DNA from: Hungatella sp. UBA5982
GTDB taxonomy: Bacteria > Bacillota > Clostridia > Lachnospirales > Lachnospiraceae
Assembly: GCA_002429965.1 (NCBI GenBank)
Contig: DJBG01000065.1
Coordinates: 66,167 to 73,713, forward strand
Direction of reading: 5' to 3'
Length of the DNA stretch: 7,547 nt
Below, one piece after another: positions 1-6,317 of this stretch. Positions within the stretch are counted from its first letter, which is position 1. The number at the start of each line of letters is the position of its first letter. Below the pieces are notes generated by a model. That model was not told the origin of the DNA, ran no database searches, and saw only the letters and a list, made by a program, of their open reading frames with translations. Position numbers and translations under genes: made by a program.

Positions 1-2
1 TT

Positions 3-137
3 TGTAAGAAGACCGGTACTGCGAAGAAATATGTGCAGACCTGGCTCCCCATCGTTGCGGCTGCCCAGCTTTCAAAGAAAAGACCGGAAGAGGCGGAATT
101 GCTGAACCAGTGGGCTAATGTTTGCGATTATCAGTAA
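3..137 (+). CDS. C-terminal fragment of an unidentified protein (possibly a kinase/phosphotransferase)
   Basis: An open frame enters from the left edge and gives 44 residues before a TAA stop at 135-137. The other two forward frames hit stops early (frame 2 at once, frame 1 near position 103), so this is the likely coding frame. The peptide is basic at first (CKKTGTAKKY), then has a hydrophobic helix-like stretch (WLPIVAAAQLS), then an acidic helix (RPEEAELLNQW) and ends in CDYQ. The WLPIVAAAQLS...PEE pattern reminds me of the last helix of aminoglycoside-phosphotransferase-like kinases, but that is from memory and weak. A strong hairpin terminator begins 20 nt after the stop, which supports a real gene end. 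The start and most of the protein lie outside the window. Confidence 0.7.
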   Translation, partial: CKKTGTAKKYVQTWLPIVAAAQLSKKRPEEAELLNQWANVCDYQ

Positions 138-156
138 ATAAATAATATAAAAAACT

Positions 157-203
157 AAAACGCATCTTGAAGGGGCTTTCACTCCTTTATCAAGATGCGT
201 TTT
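157..203. terminator. Bidirectional rho-independent terminator
   Basis: A perfect 14-bp stem is formed by 157-170 (AAAACGCATCTTGA) and 190-203, with a loop of about 19 nt. On the plus strand the stem ends in a run of six T, which terminates the gene ending at 137. On the minus strand the stem is followed by TTTTAGTTTTTT, so it can also end the ddh-DUF3783 transcript whose last stop is at 267. One hairpin serving two convergent genes is the simplest reading. Confidence 0.9.
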
Positions 204-266
204 TTGTACGTTAGTTTTTAAGCACTGATTTTCTGTAATCCCAGCTCGGGGCGGTCCGTCAGGCGT

Positions 267-686
267 TTAATCCGTTTCTGTATTATTGGTTCCTGACATG
301 GCATCATGTTCTTCTTTAAGTTCCAGGTACAGGTCATAGAATTTCCATTCGCAGTTGGTATCGGTAATTACCGCCTTTAAGTCGATTTTAGGAACTCCTG
401 CCCGCCTTAGATTTGAGAGCAGTTCGTCTATCCGTCGGTTTGAAAAATTTTTCATTACCAGGATCTCCTCTTCCACATCAGGGCCTTCCATCTGTTCCGT
501 CTCTTCAAAGCCATCAAAGCCTGCTAAATATCCTATGGTCTGGCCCACCTGATCCGGGGAAATATTTTTAATCCGTATCCCCATACGGACAAGTACTGCC
601 TTCAGTTTTGCAGCCTTTGTATCATTTCCGCTCTGCCGGTCCTTCTCAGGCTGGTAATACAGGACCATTTCTTTTCTTGCTGCCAC
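267..686 (-). CDS. DUF3783 domain protein, function unknown
   Basis: This encodes 139 residues. The C-terminal half (about residues 72-126) carries the pattern of the DUF3783 family: a short beta-strand (EILVMKNFS), an amphipathic helix (RIDELLSNLRRAG), then IDLKAVITDTN and a W-containing helix ending ELKEEH. The first 70 residues are less conserved and include an acidic linker. It has no signal peptide or membrane segment, so it should be cytoplasmic. The start is GTG at 684-686. An exact AGGAGG lies 8 nt upstream (695-700), while the first in-frame ATG (codon 7) would be too far from it. The gene starts only 16 nt after the ddh stop, so the two are probably co-transcribed and perhaps translationally linked. 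No biochemical role is known to me for this family, and I do not assign one. Confidence 0.88.
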   Translation of the reverse strand: MAARKEMVLYYQPEKDRQSGNDTKAAKLKAVLVRMGIRIKNISPDQVGQTIGYLAGFDGFEETEQMEGPDVEEEILVMKNFSNRRIDELLSNLRRAGVPKIDLKAVITDTNCEWKFYDLYLELKEEHDAMSGTNNTETD

Positions 687-694
687 GCTCTATA

Positions 695-700
695 CCTCCT
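695..700 (-). promoter_or_regulatory. Ribosome binding site that fixes the GTG start of the DUF3783 gene
   Basis: An exact AGGAGG (minus strand) lies 8 nt before the GTG at 684-686 and 2 nt beyond the ddh stop codon (703-705). Ribosomes finishing ddh therefore pass directly over it, which would suit coupled translation. Confidence 0.85.
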
Positions 701-702
701 AT

Positions 703-1689
703 CTATAAAAGACGTCCTCTAAGTTCTGTTCCGTTAAAAGCGCTTAAATATGCCGGAGCAATATCAAGCACGGTTTTACAGCCGCACTGTCCTTCTTTAT
801 TCAGACGGTAAGCAGCTCTTGCATAGGCCGTCAGCACGGAAGCCGTAAATTCCGGATTGGAATCCAGCTTTAAGCTGTATTCGATCACATGGCTGTTCTC
901 ATCCTCCCAGCCTGTCCTTCCGGTCCTTATGACAAAACCGCCATGAGGAATTCCCCTGTGATCCTTACTTAGCTCCTCTTCACTTATAAAATGAACTGTA
1001 GTGTCATAATCTGCAAAATAATTGGGCATTGATACGATTTCTTCCCTGATCCGGTCCAGATCTGCATTCTCTTCCGCTACTACAAAGCATTCACGGGTAT
1101 GCTTCTCTCTGGTGGACAGCTCCGGACTTTTCCCGCTCCGGACCGCCTCAAGGGCTCCTTCCACCGGAATGGTATACTGCCTGGCATCCTTTACGCCTTT
1201 TATCCTGCGGACCGCATCGGAATGGCCCTGGCTTACGCCCCTGCCCCAGAATGTATAATCATGGCCGCCTGGTAGGATTGCCTCCCCATAAAGGCGGTTT
1301 AAGGAAAACATGCCCGGATCCCAACCCGCGGATATGATTCCAACCTTGTTTCCTTCTTTTGCCGCCCCATCCACCGCTTCGAAATGCTGGGGGATCCGGG
1401 CGTGGGTGTCAAAGCTGTCCACCACGTTGAAATGTCTGGCAAGAAGGGGCGTCTGTACAGGAAGGTCTACGGCGCTTCCGCCGCAGAGGATCATTACATC
1501 AATGGAATCCTTTTTTGAAACGGCTTCCTCCATGGAATACACCTTTACGCCCGGAGAAAGTGGGGTTATTGATGCCGGGTCTCTTCTGGTAAATATAGCA
1601 GAAAGCTCAAGATCCGGATTATGGCGGATGGCGCATTCCACCCCTTTTCCCAGATTCCCGTAACCTGCAATACCTATTTTAATTGTCAT
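703..1689 (-). CDS. ddh: meso-diaminopimelate dehydrogenase (EC 1.4.1.16)
   Basis: Ddh reductively aminates tetrahydrodipicolinate (its open form) with ammonia and NADPH to give meso-diaminopimelate in one step, feeding lysine and peptidoglycan synthesis in the cytoplasm. The protein has 328 residues, close to the roughly 320-330 usual for the family. It begins with the Rossmann dinucleotide loop GIAGYGNLGKG (residues 6-16). Then come CGGSA (69-73), VDSFDTH (90-96), AGWDPGMFSLNR (121-132), FWGRGVSQGHSDAVRRI (147-163), all closely matching the Corynebacterium enzyme as I remember it, and a C-terminal IPHGG...TG and FTAS...ARAA region. The ATG start is preceded by GGAAAGG at 1701-1707 (11-nt spacer). 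It is the first gene of a two-gene unit with the DUF3783 gene and has its own promoter. No defect is visible. Confidence 0.96.
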   Translation of the reverse strand: MTIKIGIAGYGNLGKGVECAIRHNPDLELSAIFTRRDPASITPLSPGVKVYSMEEAVSKKDSIDVMILCGGSAVDLPVQTPLLARHFNVVDSFDTHARIPQHFEAVDGAAKEGNKVGIISAGWDPGMFSLNRLYGEAILPGGHDYTFWGRGVSQGHSDAVRRIKGVKDARQYTIPVEGALEAVRSGKSPELSTREKHTRECFVVAEENADLDRIREEIVSMPNYFADYDTTVHFISEEELSKDHRGIPHGGFVIRTGRTGWEDENSHVIEYSLKLDSNPEFTASVLTAYARAAYRLNKEGQCGCKTVLDIAPAYLSAFNGTELRGRLL

Positions 1690-1722
1690 ATTTTCATCAA
1701 CCTTTCCAAAATTATTAATATT

Positions 1723-1752
1723 ATTATAACCCTAAAAAGAGTGACCTGTAAA
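1723..1752 (-). promoter_or_regulatory. Sigma-A-type promoter for ddh
   Basis: On the minus strand TTTACA (1747-1752, -35) is separated by 18 nt from a consensus TATAAT (1723-1728, -10). The -10 ends 33 nt before the ddh ATG, giving a 5' leader of roughly 25 nt. It lies downstream of the spoVG terminator, so ddh is probably expressed independently of the glg genes. Confidence 0.72.
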
Positions 1753-1782
1753 TCCTGTATTTTAGAAGAGCCACTATACAAA

Positions 1783-1816
1783 AATCCGCAGGCAGAGTCA
1801 CCCCTGCCTGCGGATT
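1783..1816 (-). terminator. Rho-independent terminator after spoVG
   Basis: A perfect 13-bp stem (1783-1795 with 1804-1816, AATCCGCAGGCAG and its complement) encloses an 8-nt loop. On the minus strand the stem ends in ATTTTTG. It starts 10 nt past the spoVG stop and separates the glgC-glgD-spoVG transcript from the ddh promoter. Confidence 0.88.
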
Positions 1817-1826
1817 AAAAGGCTTA

Positions 1827-2111
1827 TTAAGCAAATGCCGACACCTCCGGCATCTCTAATGCCGTGGTCTCATATTTATCCAGAATGACCTTCTGGATCA
1901 TATCTCGCGTGTCGGAATTAATGGGATGTGCTATATCCCGGTATTCCCCATCGGCAGCCTTTCGGCTGGGCATAGCAATAAATAACCCCTTCTCCCCTTC
2001 GATTACCTTGATATCATGAATTACAAATTCATTATCAAGTGTAATGGAAACAATTGCTTTCATCTTTCCTTCTTTTTCAATACGTCTAACCCTCACGTCT
2101 GTAATCTGCAT
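1827..2111 (-). CDS. spoVG: SpoVG family septation / nucleic-acid-binding regulator
   Basis: This encodes 94 residues, the usual SpoVG size. SpoVG is a small cytoplasmic DNA- and RNA-binding regulator, linked in Bacillus to sporulation septation and in other Firmicutes to envelope and virulence genes. The protein matches the family along its length: [55 protein letters not shown]. The frame stays open upstream to an ATG at 2238-2240, but those 43 extra residues lie inside glgD and are unlike SpoVG. The ATG at 2109-2111 is preceded by GGGGGA (2121-2126, 9-nt spacer) and starts at the family's normal first residue. It begins 23 nt after the glgD stop with no promoter visible between, and a terminator follows, so it is probably the last gene of the glgC-glgD transcript. 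Bacillus spoVG is classically driven by its own sigma-H promoter; I see none here, although one inside glgD cannot be excluded. Confidence 0.95.
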   Translation of the reverse strand: MQITDVRVRRIEKEGKMKAIVSITLDNEFVIHDIKVIEGEKGLFIAMPSRKAADGEYRDIAHPINSDTRDMIQKVILDKYETTALEMPEVSAFA

Positions 2112-2120
2112 GTCAAGCTT

Positions 2121-2126
2121 TCCCCC
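2121..2126 (-). promoter_or_regulatory. Ribosome binding site that fixes the spoVG start
   Basis: GGGGGA on the minus strand sits in the 23-nt gap between the glgD stop and the ATG at 2109-2111, 9 nt from that ATG. It supports the 94-residue SpoVG rather than the 137-residue extension. Confidence 0.65.
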
Positions 2127-2134
2127 GCATTTCC

Positions 2135-3256
2135 TTATAATGTGTATCTTTCGTTTTTTTCTAAGACAATTTTTATATTGTCCGGTGTACCGATATGGGT
2201 GGTATTGGCCCGGATCGTGTCCCGGCTTTCCACAATACAATTTTCAATAACCGTATTATCACCTATGTAAACATCATTTAAAATAATTGAATTTTTAATG
2301 ACACAGTTATTGCCTACATATGCCTTTTTAAACAGAACTGAATTTTCAACCACTCCATTGACGATGCTGCCGCTGGATATCAGACTGTTCTTAACCACTG
2401 CGCCCGGATTGTATTTTGCCGGGGGCAAATCATCTATTTTAGAATAAACATCCGGGTACTTACGGAAGAAATAATCCCTCACTTCCGATTTCAGAAAATC
2501 CATGTTGGTCTTGTAGTAAGACTCAACGGAAGCAATGTTCCTCCAGTAGGTATTCATCTTATAAGCATAAATCCTCTTTAGATTCCGGTAACGTATCAGA
2601 ATATCGCTTACAAAATCATAACGGTCTTCCATGGCACAACGTTCGATCAGCTCGATTAACTGCCGCCTGCGGATGACATAAATGCCGCAGGATACAACAC
2701 TGGAAGATGCCACCATCGGCTTTTCTTCAAAGTCCGTGATCCTTCCGTCTTCATTGGTCCTCACAAGACCGAACCGTGTGGTATCCTCCCCCTCCGGAAG
2801 CTCCGTACATACGACGGTAATATCCGCCTTCTTCTCAATATGATATTCCAGAACTTTTCCATAATCCAGCTTATAGATACCGTCACCGGCCGCAATGACC
2901 ACATAGGGTTCATGGCTGTTCTTTAAGAATGTAAGGTTCTGGAAAAGCGCATCTGCGGTCCCCCGGTACCAGTCACTGCTTTCAGCAGTTATGGTTGGGG
3001 TGAATACAAACAATCCCCCCTGCTTTCTTCCAAAATCCCACCATTTGGAAGAGCTTAAATGCAGGTGAAGCGATCTGGAATTATACTGAGTTAAAACCGC
3101 TACGTTCTGAATATGGGAATTCGTCATATTGCTTAGGGCAAAATCAATGCTGCGGTAATTCCCTGCAATGGGCATGGCCGAGATCGCTCTTTTATTGGAT
3201 AATTCCCGCATTCTTTTACTGTTTCCGCCTGCTAATACAATTCCTATCGCTCTCAT
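2135..3256 (-). CDS. glgD: Glycogen biosynthesis protein GlgD (ADP-glucose pyrophosphorylase-like subunit)
   Basis: This encodes 373 residues, typical for GlgD. Firmicute GlgD is a GlgC paralogue that is poorly active alone and works with GlgC to make ADP-glucose from ATP and glucose-1-phosphate for glycogen. The N-terminal nucleotidyltransferase domain spans about residues 1-245. It retains the catalytic-site Asp in [11 protein letters not shown] (D125) and the sugar-phosphate lysine in FEEKP (K179). However, the nucleotide loop reads GGNSKRM (10-16) where GlgC has GGQGSRL, as expected for the GlgD branch. The C-terminal part (about 280-365) shows left-handed beta-helix hexapeptide repeats ([21 protein letters not shown] and similar). 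The ATG (3254-3256) overlaps the glgC stop in ATGA, so translation is probably coupled to glgC. It also has its own AGGTGG (3263-3268, 6-nt spacer), which may allow expression despite the stop codon inside glgC. Confidence 0.95.
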   Translation of the reverse strand: MRAIGIVLAGGNSKRMRELSNKRAISAMPIAGNYRSIDFALSNMTNSHIQNVAVLTQYNSRSLHLHLSSSKWWDFGRKQGGLFVFTPTITAESSDWYRGTADALFQNLTFLKNSHEPYVVIAAGDGIYKLDYGKVLEYHIEKKADITVVCTELPEGEDTTRFGLVRTNEDGRITDFEEKPMVASSSVVSCGIYVIRRRQLIELIERCAMEDRYDFVSDILIRYRNLKRIYAYKMNTYWRNIASVESYYKTNMDFLKSEVRDYFFRKYPDVYSKIDDLPPAKYNPGAVVKNSLISSGSIVNGVVENSVLFKKAYVGNNCVIKNSIILNDVYIGDNTVIENCIVESRDTIRANTTHIGTPDNIKIVLEKNERYTL

Positions 3257-3675
3257 CGCATTCCACCTGCCTTTATGATGTAGTCTCCGCCAGCCAGCTC
3301 GCCATCAGCATAATCTTCTTCTGTTGTCTCACCAACAATTGCCGTATTCTTACCTACCTTCACATTTTCAGGTATGGTCGAATTTTCACCGACTGTTACC
3401 AGATCAGACAGATAGACCTTGGGATCATATTTACTGGGAGCAAATTCCCCAAAACCAAGCTCAGAGTTTGCACCTATCTTTACATTTTCAGCGATAATGG
3501 CCTTCTGGACCTTAACATTCTCTCCTATCACGCATTCCCTCATGATGATGGAATCCTTGACCACGGCTCCCTTTTTAATGGTGACACCTGCACCAATGAC
3601 AGAATTATGGATTTCTCCGCAGATTTCCGATCCTTCTCCGATGATGCTTCTGTCTATGACAGCTTCCTCTGACAC
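3253..3675 (-). CDS. GlgC C-terminal fragment: left-handed beta-helix domain
   Basis: This open stretch lies in the same frame as the upstream glgC half and encodes about 140 residues from a GTG at 3673-3675. It consists of hexapeptide-type repeats (RSIIGEG, NSVIGAGVTIKKGAVV, DSIIMRECVIGENV, AIIAENVKIG, VTVGENSTIPENVKVGKNTAIVG) typical of the GlgC C-terminus. No purine-rich ribosome binding site precedes the GTG: the 25 nt upstream read as pyrimidine-rich coding sequence. Independent initiation is therefore poorly supported, and I regard it as the distal part of interrupted glgC rather than a separate gene. Its TGA overlaps the glgD ATG. Confidence 0.5.
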   Translation of the reverse strand: MSEEAVIDRSIIGEGSEICGEIHNSVIGAGVTIKKGAVVKDSIIMRECVIGENVKVQKAIIAENVKIGANSELGFGEFAPSKYDPKVYLSDLVTVGENSTIPENVKVGKNTAIVGETTEEDYADGELAGGDYIIKAGGMR

Positions 3676-3705
3676 ATACTGAGGCGGTATGATGTCACTC
3701 TTGGT

Positions 3706-4527
3706 CTAGATCTTCCAGTATTCCTCATAAAGGTTAAATTCCGGAATGATATCAATCAGCTCCATGTTGGCTTCCCAGTAAGAGCTTAAGGTCCCCACAT
3801 CCTTCCAGTAGCCATTGTATTCATAGGCAAATACCCGATCCCCTGATTCAAAGCAGTACGGTATGATATGCTTTCCGAAATCACAGCCCGGGACTTCAGA
3901 CATCTTGATCAATGCCTCCTTTAATACCTTCCAGCTGAATATGTAAATACCCATGGATGCCAGGTTGCTTCTTGGGTTTGCCGGTTTTTCCTCAAATTCC
4001 GTGATACGGTTATTCTCATCGGTTATAAGGATTCCAAAACGGCTGGCTTCCTCAATCGGCACCGGCATAGCAGCAATGGTGATATCAGCATTATTCGCTT
4101 TATGGTATTCCAGCATGACCTCATAGTCCATCTTATAGATATGGTCTCCTGACAATATAAGAACATAGTCCGGATTGTAGGTTTCCATATACTCGAGGTT
4201 TTGATAGATGGCATTTGCCGTTCCTGTATACCAGTCACTGCCCTTGCTCTTTTCATAGGGAGGAAGGATTGTTACGCCGCCGACGTTCCGATCCAAATCC
4301 CACGGGATTCCAATCCCGATATGGGTGTTTAAACGCAATGGCTGATACTGAGTCAGAACTCCCACTGTATCAACCCCAGAATTGATGCAGTTACTGAGTG
4401 GGAAATCAATAATACGGTACTTACCGCCAAATGATACTGCTGGTTTGGCCACTTTTTGCGTTAACACGCCTAAACGGCTTCCCTGGCCGCCTGCCAAAAG
4501 CATGGCAATCATTTCTTTCTTGATCAC
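3706..4527 (-). CDS. glgC: GlgC N-terminal fragment: catalytic nucleotidyltransferase domain
   Basis: This is the part of glgC translated without readthrough, 273 residues. It contains the complete catalytic domain: the nucleotide-binding loop GGQGSRL (13-19), LTQYQP (58-63), [12 protein letters not shown] (99-110), the metal and catalytic Asp in [10 protein letters not shown] (D128), FEEKP with the glucose-1-phosphate lysine (K181), and YWKDVGT (240-246). The GTG start is chosen because AGAGGTGAT lies just upstream; the ATG at codon 6 is 15 nt further away. What is missing is the C-terminal beta-helix that in GlgC family structures supports tetramer contacts and allosteric control. A truncated product would therefore probably be unstable or poorly active; that is inference. 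Confidence 0.8.
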   Translation of the reverse strand: MIKKEMIAMLLAGGQGSRLGVLTQKVAKPAVSFGGKYRIIDFPLSNCINSGVDTVGVLTQYQPLRLNTHIGIGIPWDLDRNVGGVTILPPYEKSKGSDWYTGTANAIYQNLEYMETYNPDYVLILSGDHIYKMDYEVMLEYHKANNADITIAAMPVPIEEASRFGILITDENNRITEFEEKPANPRSNLASMGIYIFSWKVLKEALIKMSEVPGCDFGKHIIPYCFESGDRVFAYEYNGYWKDVGTLSSYWEANMELIDIIPEFNLYEEYWKI

Positions 4528-4530
4528 GTT

Positions 4531-4539
4531 ATCACCTCT
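4531..4539 (-). promoter_or_regulatory. Ribosome binding site that fixes the GTG start of glgC
   Basis: AGAGGTGAT on the minus strand differs from the full anti-Shine-Dalgarno complement (AGGAGGTGAT) by one missing base. Its GAGG core is 7 nt from the GTG at 4525-4527, so GTG rather than the later ATG is the start. Confidence 0.8.
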
Positions 4540-4565
4540 CGCTGTTGTAATTTTATTGTACTAGC

Positions 4566-4594
4566 ATTATAACACATAATCAGAAAATAGTGAA
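4566..4594 (-). promoter_or_regulatory. Sigma-A-type promoter for the glgC-glgD-spoVG operon
   Basis: On the minus strand TTCACT (4589-4594, 4/6 match to -35) is followed after 17 nt by TATAAT (4566-4571). The -10 is preceded by TGT, giving an extended -10 (TGnTATAAT). The predicted leader is about 30 nt, too short for a riboswitch. AT-rich sequence upstream of the -35 (4595-4630) could act as an UP element. Confidence 0.75.
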
Positions 4595-4705
4595 CAAAAT
4601 TTTGAATTATTACGATAATTTTTTGTGCATTTTCCGACATTTTTCACGTTTTTTTCAATTCTTTTACATTTTAATCCATATCTTGCGTTTTTGCACCCTT
4701 CCCCC

Positions 4706-4734
4706 TTGAATCAAGGCTCGAAATACAGTATAAT
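4706..4734 (+). promoter_or_regulatory. Sigma-A-type promoter for asnS
   Basis: TTGAAT (4706-4711) and consensus TATAAT (4729-4734) are 17 nt apart. Transcription would begin near 4741, leaving a leader of about 32 nt that is too short for a T-box. This promoter and the glgC promoter face away from each other within the 245-bp gap; the sequence between them (about 4595-4705) is AT-rich and otherwise shows only a small inverted repeat at 4605-4620. Confidence 0.8.
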
Positions 4735-4772
4735 CTTATTAAGTATGCGAACATGTAAAAGGAGATGCCATT

Positions 4773-6164
4773 ATGGATTTAATCACTGTAAGACAGATAT
4801 ATAAAGACAAAGAATCACTTCTTAACACCCAGGTAACGATCGGAGGCTGGGTAAGAAGTTTAAGAGATTCCAAGTCATTTGGATTCATTGTTTTAAATGA
4901 CGGAACTTACTTTGAAACGCTTCAGGTCGTCTATCATGACACCATGGAAAATTTCTCTGAAATATCCAAACTAAACGTAGGAACTGCTGTTATCGTCACC
5001 GGTACCCTGGTGCCCACTCCTGAAGCAAAACAGCCGTTTGAAATCCAGGCGGAAAAAATTATTGTTGAAGGAACTTCTACACCAGACTATCCCCTACAGA
5101 AAAAGCGCCATTCCTTTGAATATTTAAGAAGCATTTCCCATCTGCGGCCCAGAACCAATACCTTCCAGGCTGTTTTCCGCGTGCGTTCCTTAATCGCATA
5201 TGCCATTCACCAGTTTTTCCAGGAAAGGGATTTTGTGTATGTGCACACCCCCATCATCACTGGAAGCGACTGTGAAGGAGCTGGTGAGATGTTCCAGGTT
5301 ACCACCATGGATTTAACAAACATTCCAAAGATCGGGGAAGGGACTGTGGATTTCAGCCAGGACTTCTTTGGAAAGCCTACCAACTTAACCGTAAGCGGCC
5401 AGCTCAATGCGGAGTCCTATGCCATGGCATTCCGCAATGTTTATACCTTTGGACCGACGTTCCGTGCGGAAAATTCCAACACCACACGCCATGCGGCCGA
5501 ATTCTGGATGATCGAGCCAGAGATGGCATTTGCCGATTTGAGTGACAATATGGAGCTGGCGGAAGCCATGCTCAAATATGTGATCCGTTTCGTTCTGGAG
5601 CATGCGCCGGAGGAGATGAATTTCTTCAATCAGTTTGTGGACAAGGATCTTCTTAACCGCTTAAACCATGTTCTGAACTCTGAATTTGCTCATGTGACTT
5701 ACACCGAGGCCATAGAGCTTCTGGAAAAACACAATGAAGAATTTGACTATAAGGTGTTCTGGGGCTGTGACTTACAGACCGAGCATGAACGCTATTTAAC
5801 CGAGCAGCTCTATAAGAAGCCTGTATTCGTAACAGACTATCCAAAGGAAATCAAAGCTTTCTACATGAAGCTGAATCCGGATAACAAGACAGTGGCTGCC
5901 GTAGACTGCCTGGTTCCCGGAATTGGTGAGATCATCGGCGGAAGCCAGAGAGAGGACAATTATGACAAGCTCGTGGCACGTATGGACGAACTTGGCCTTG
6001 AGAAAGAAGATTACGAATTCTACCTTGACTTAAGAAAATACGGATCCACCCGCCATGCAGGCTTTGGCCTTGGCTTTGAGCGCTGCGTGATGTATTTAAC
6101 CGGAATGGGCAACATCCGTGACGTGGTACCATTCCCAAGGACTGTCAACAACTGTGAGCTTTAA
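4773..6164 (+). CDS. asnS: Asparaginyl-tRNA synthetase (EC 6.1.1.22)
   Basis: This class IIb aminoacyl-tRNA synthetase attaches asparagine to tRNA-Asn in the cytoplasm. It has 463 residues, the length of the E. coli-type enzyme and longer than the Bacillus type. The N-terminal OB-fold anticodon-binding domain covers about residues 18-100 ([21 protein letters not shown]). The catalytic domain follows, with a motif 1 region (about 149-174, [21 protein letters not shown]), the [10 protein letters not shown] segment (208-217), motif 2 [21 protein letters not shown] (230-250) and motif 3 [21 protein letters not shown] (430-450), ending [11 protein letters not shown]. The Asn-type ending and the motifs favour AsnRS over the related AspRS. 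The ATG has AAGGAG at 4759-4764 with an 8-nt spacer. It appears to be transcribed alone from its own promoter and ends at a hairpin. No defect is visible. Confidence 0.97.
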   Translation: MDLITVRQIYKDKESLLNTQVTIGGWVRSLRDSKSFGFIVLNDGTYFETLQVVYHDTMENFSEISKLNVGTAVIVTGTLVPTPEAKQPFEIQAEKIIVEGTSTPDYPLQKKRHSFEYLRSISHLRPRTNTFQAVFRVRSLIAYAIHQFFQERDFVYVHTPIITGSDCEGAGEMFQVTTMDLTNIPKIGEGTVDFSQDFFGKPTNLTVSGQLNAESYAMAFRNVYTFGPTFRAENSNTTRHAAEFWMIEPEMAFADLSDNMELAEAMLKYVIRFVLEHAPEEMNFFNQFVDKDLLNRLNHVLNSEFAHVTYTEAIELLEKHNEEFDYKVFWGCDLQTEHERYLTEQLYKKPVFVTDYPKEIKAFYMKLNPDNKTVAAVDCLVPGIGEIIGGSQREDNYDKLVARMDELGLEKEDYEFYLDLRKYGSTRHAGFGLGFERCVMYLTGMGNIRDVVPFPRTVNNCEL

Positions 6165-6170
6165 GCCTGT

Positions 6171-6209
6171 ACCACAAATTCCCTTCCTGACCGGCAGGGA
6201 ATTTGTGGT
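6171..6209 (+). terminator. Hairpin terminator after asnS
   Basis: A perfect 13-bp stem (6171-6183 ACCACAAATTCCC with 6197-6209) encloses a 13-nt loop and starts 6 nt after the asnS stop. The T-run is short (TTTT then AG), so termination may be incomplete. Some readthrough into the nuclease genes is possible, since no clear promoter is seen for them. Confidence 0.72.
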
Positions 6210-6305
6210 TTTAGTTAAGCCACGCCGAGACATTTGGCGGCATATGCATAAGCCTTTCAAAAATATGGCATGGCAGAACTGTAACTAATTGTGCAGAGGA
6301 CCAGC

Positions 6306-6310
6306 GAGGT
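6306..6310 (+). promoter_or_regulatory. Ribosome binding site that fixes the start of the SbcD-like gene
   Basis: GAGGT lies 7 nt before the ATG at 6318-6320. The in-frame ATG at 6312 is only 1 nt away from it, and the in-frame GTG at 6291 has no such site upstream, so 6318 is the best start. Confidence 0.65.
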
Positions 6311-6317
6311 AATGACA

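Larger units (their letters stand above)
3253..4527 (-). pseudogene. glgC: glgC (ADP-glucose pyrophosphorylase) interrupted by an in-frame amber codon
   Basis: Read through the single TAG at 3706-3708, this frame gives a 424-position protein, the normal GlgC length. GlgC (EC 2.7.7.27) makes ADP-glucose and is the committed step of bacterial glycogen synthesis. The TAG is codon 274, just after EEYWKI and just before TKSDIIPPQYVSEEAV. Related GlgC proteins, as I recall them, read WKIYT here, so a tyrosine codon (TAT or TAC) appears to have become TAG by one substitution. The 150 codons after it have no further stop or frameshift and keep good beta-helix repeats. Start: GTG at 4525-4527 behind a near-perfect Shine-Dalgarno. 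If the stop is real, GlgC is truncated between its two domains. A sequencing error or stop readthrough would restore a normal protein. The two halves are also listed separately below. Confidence 0.85.

Noticed and set aside
1022..1663. Plus-strand open frames opposite ddh
   Set aside because: They are shadows of ddh. The peptides are rich in Ser, Pro and Arg and have no family pattern.
2112..2240. Upstream extension of spoVG to an ATG at 2238-2240 (137 residues)
   Set aside because: The extra 43 residues lie inside the glgD coding region, do not resemble SpoVG, and the internal ATG has its own ribosome binding site.
3673..3708. Pyrrolysine or programmed recoding at the glgC amber codon
   Set aside because: The position is an ordinary tyrosine site in relatives, with no Pyl-related gene or distinctive downstream stem seen in the window. 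A nonsense mutation or sequencing error is simpler, so recoding is kept only as a remote option in the findings.
4735..4772. T-box riboswitch ahead of asnS
   Set aside because: T-boxes are common for Firmicute tRNA synthetases, but the leader from the predicted start is only about 32 nt and contains no terminator hairpin.
6218..6247. Small GC-rich hairpin and GCATATGC palindrome after the asnS terminator
   Set aside because: The stem is only about 4 bp with a bulge and the palindrome is 8 bp. Both are within chance expectation.
6291..6317. GTG or ATG starts upstream of 6318 for the SbcD-like gene
   Set aside because: The GTG at 6291 lacks a ribosome binding site and the ATG at 6312 is too close to GAGGT. 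Family members begin at MKFIHIADVH.
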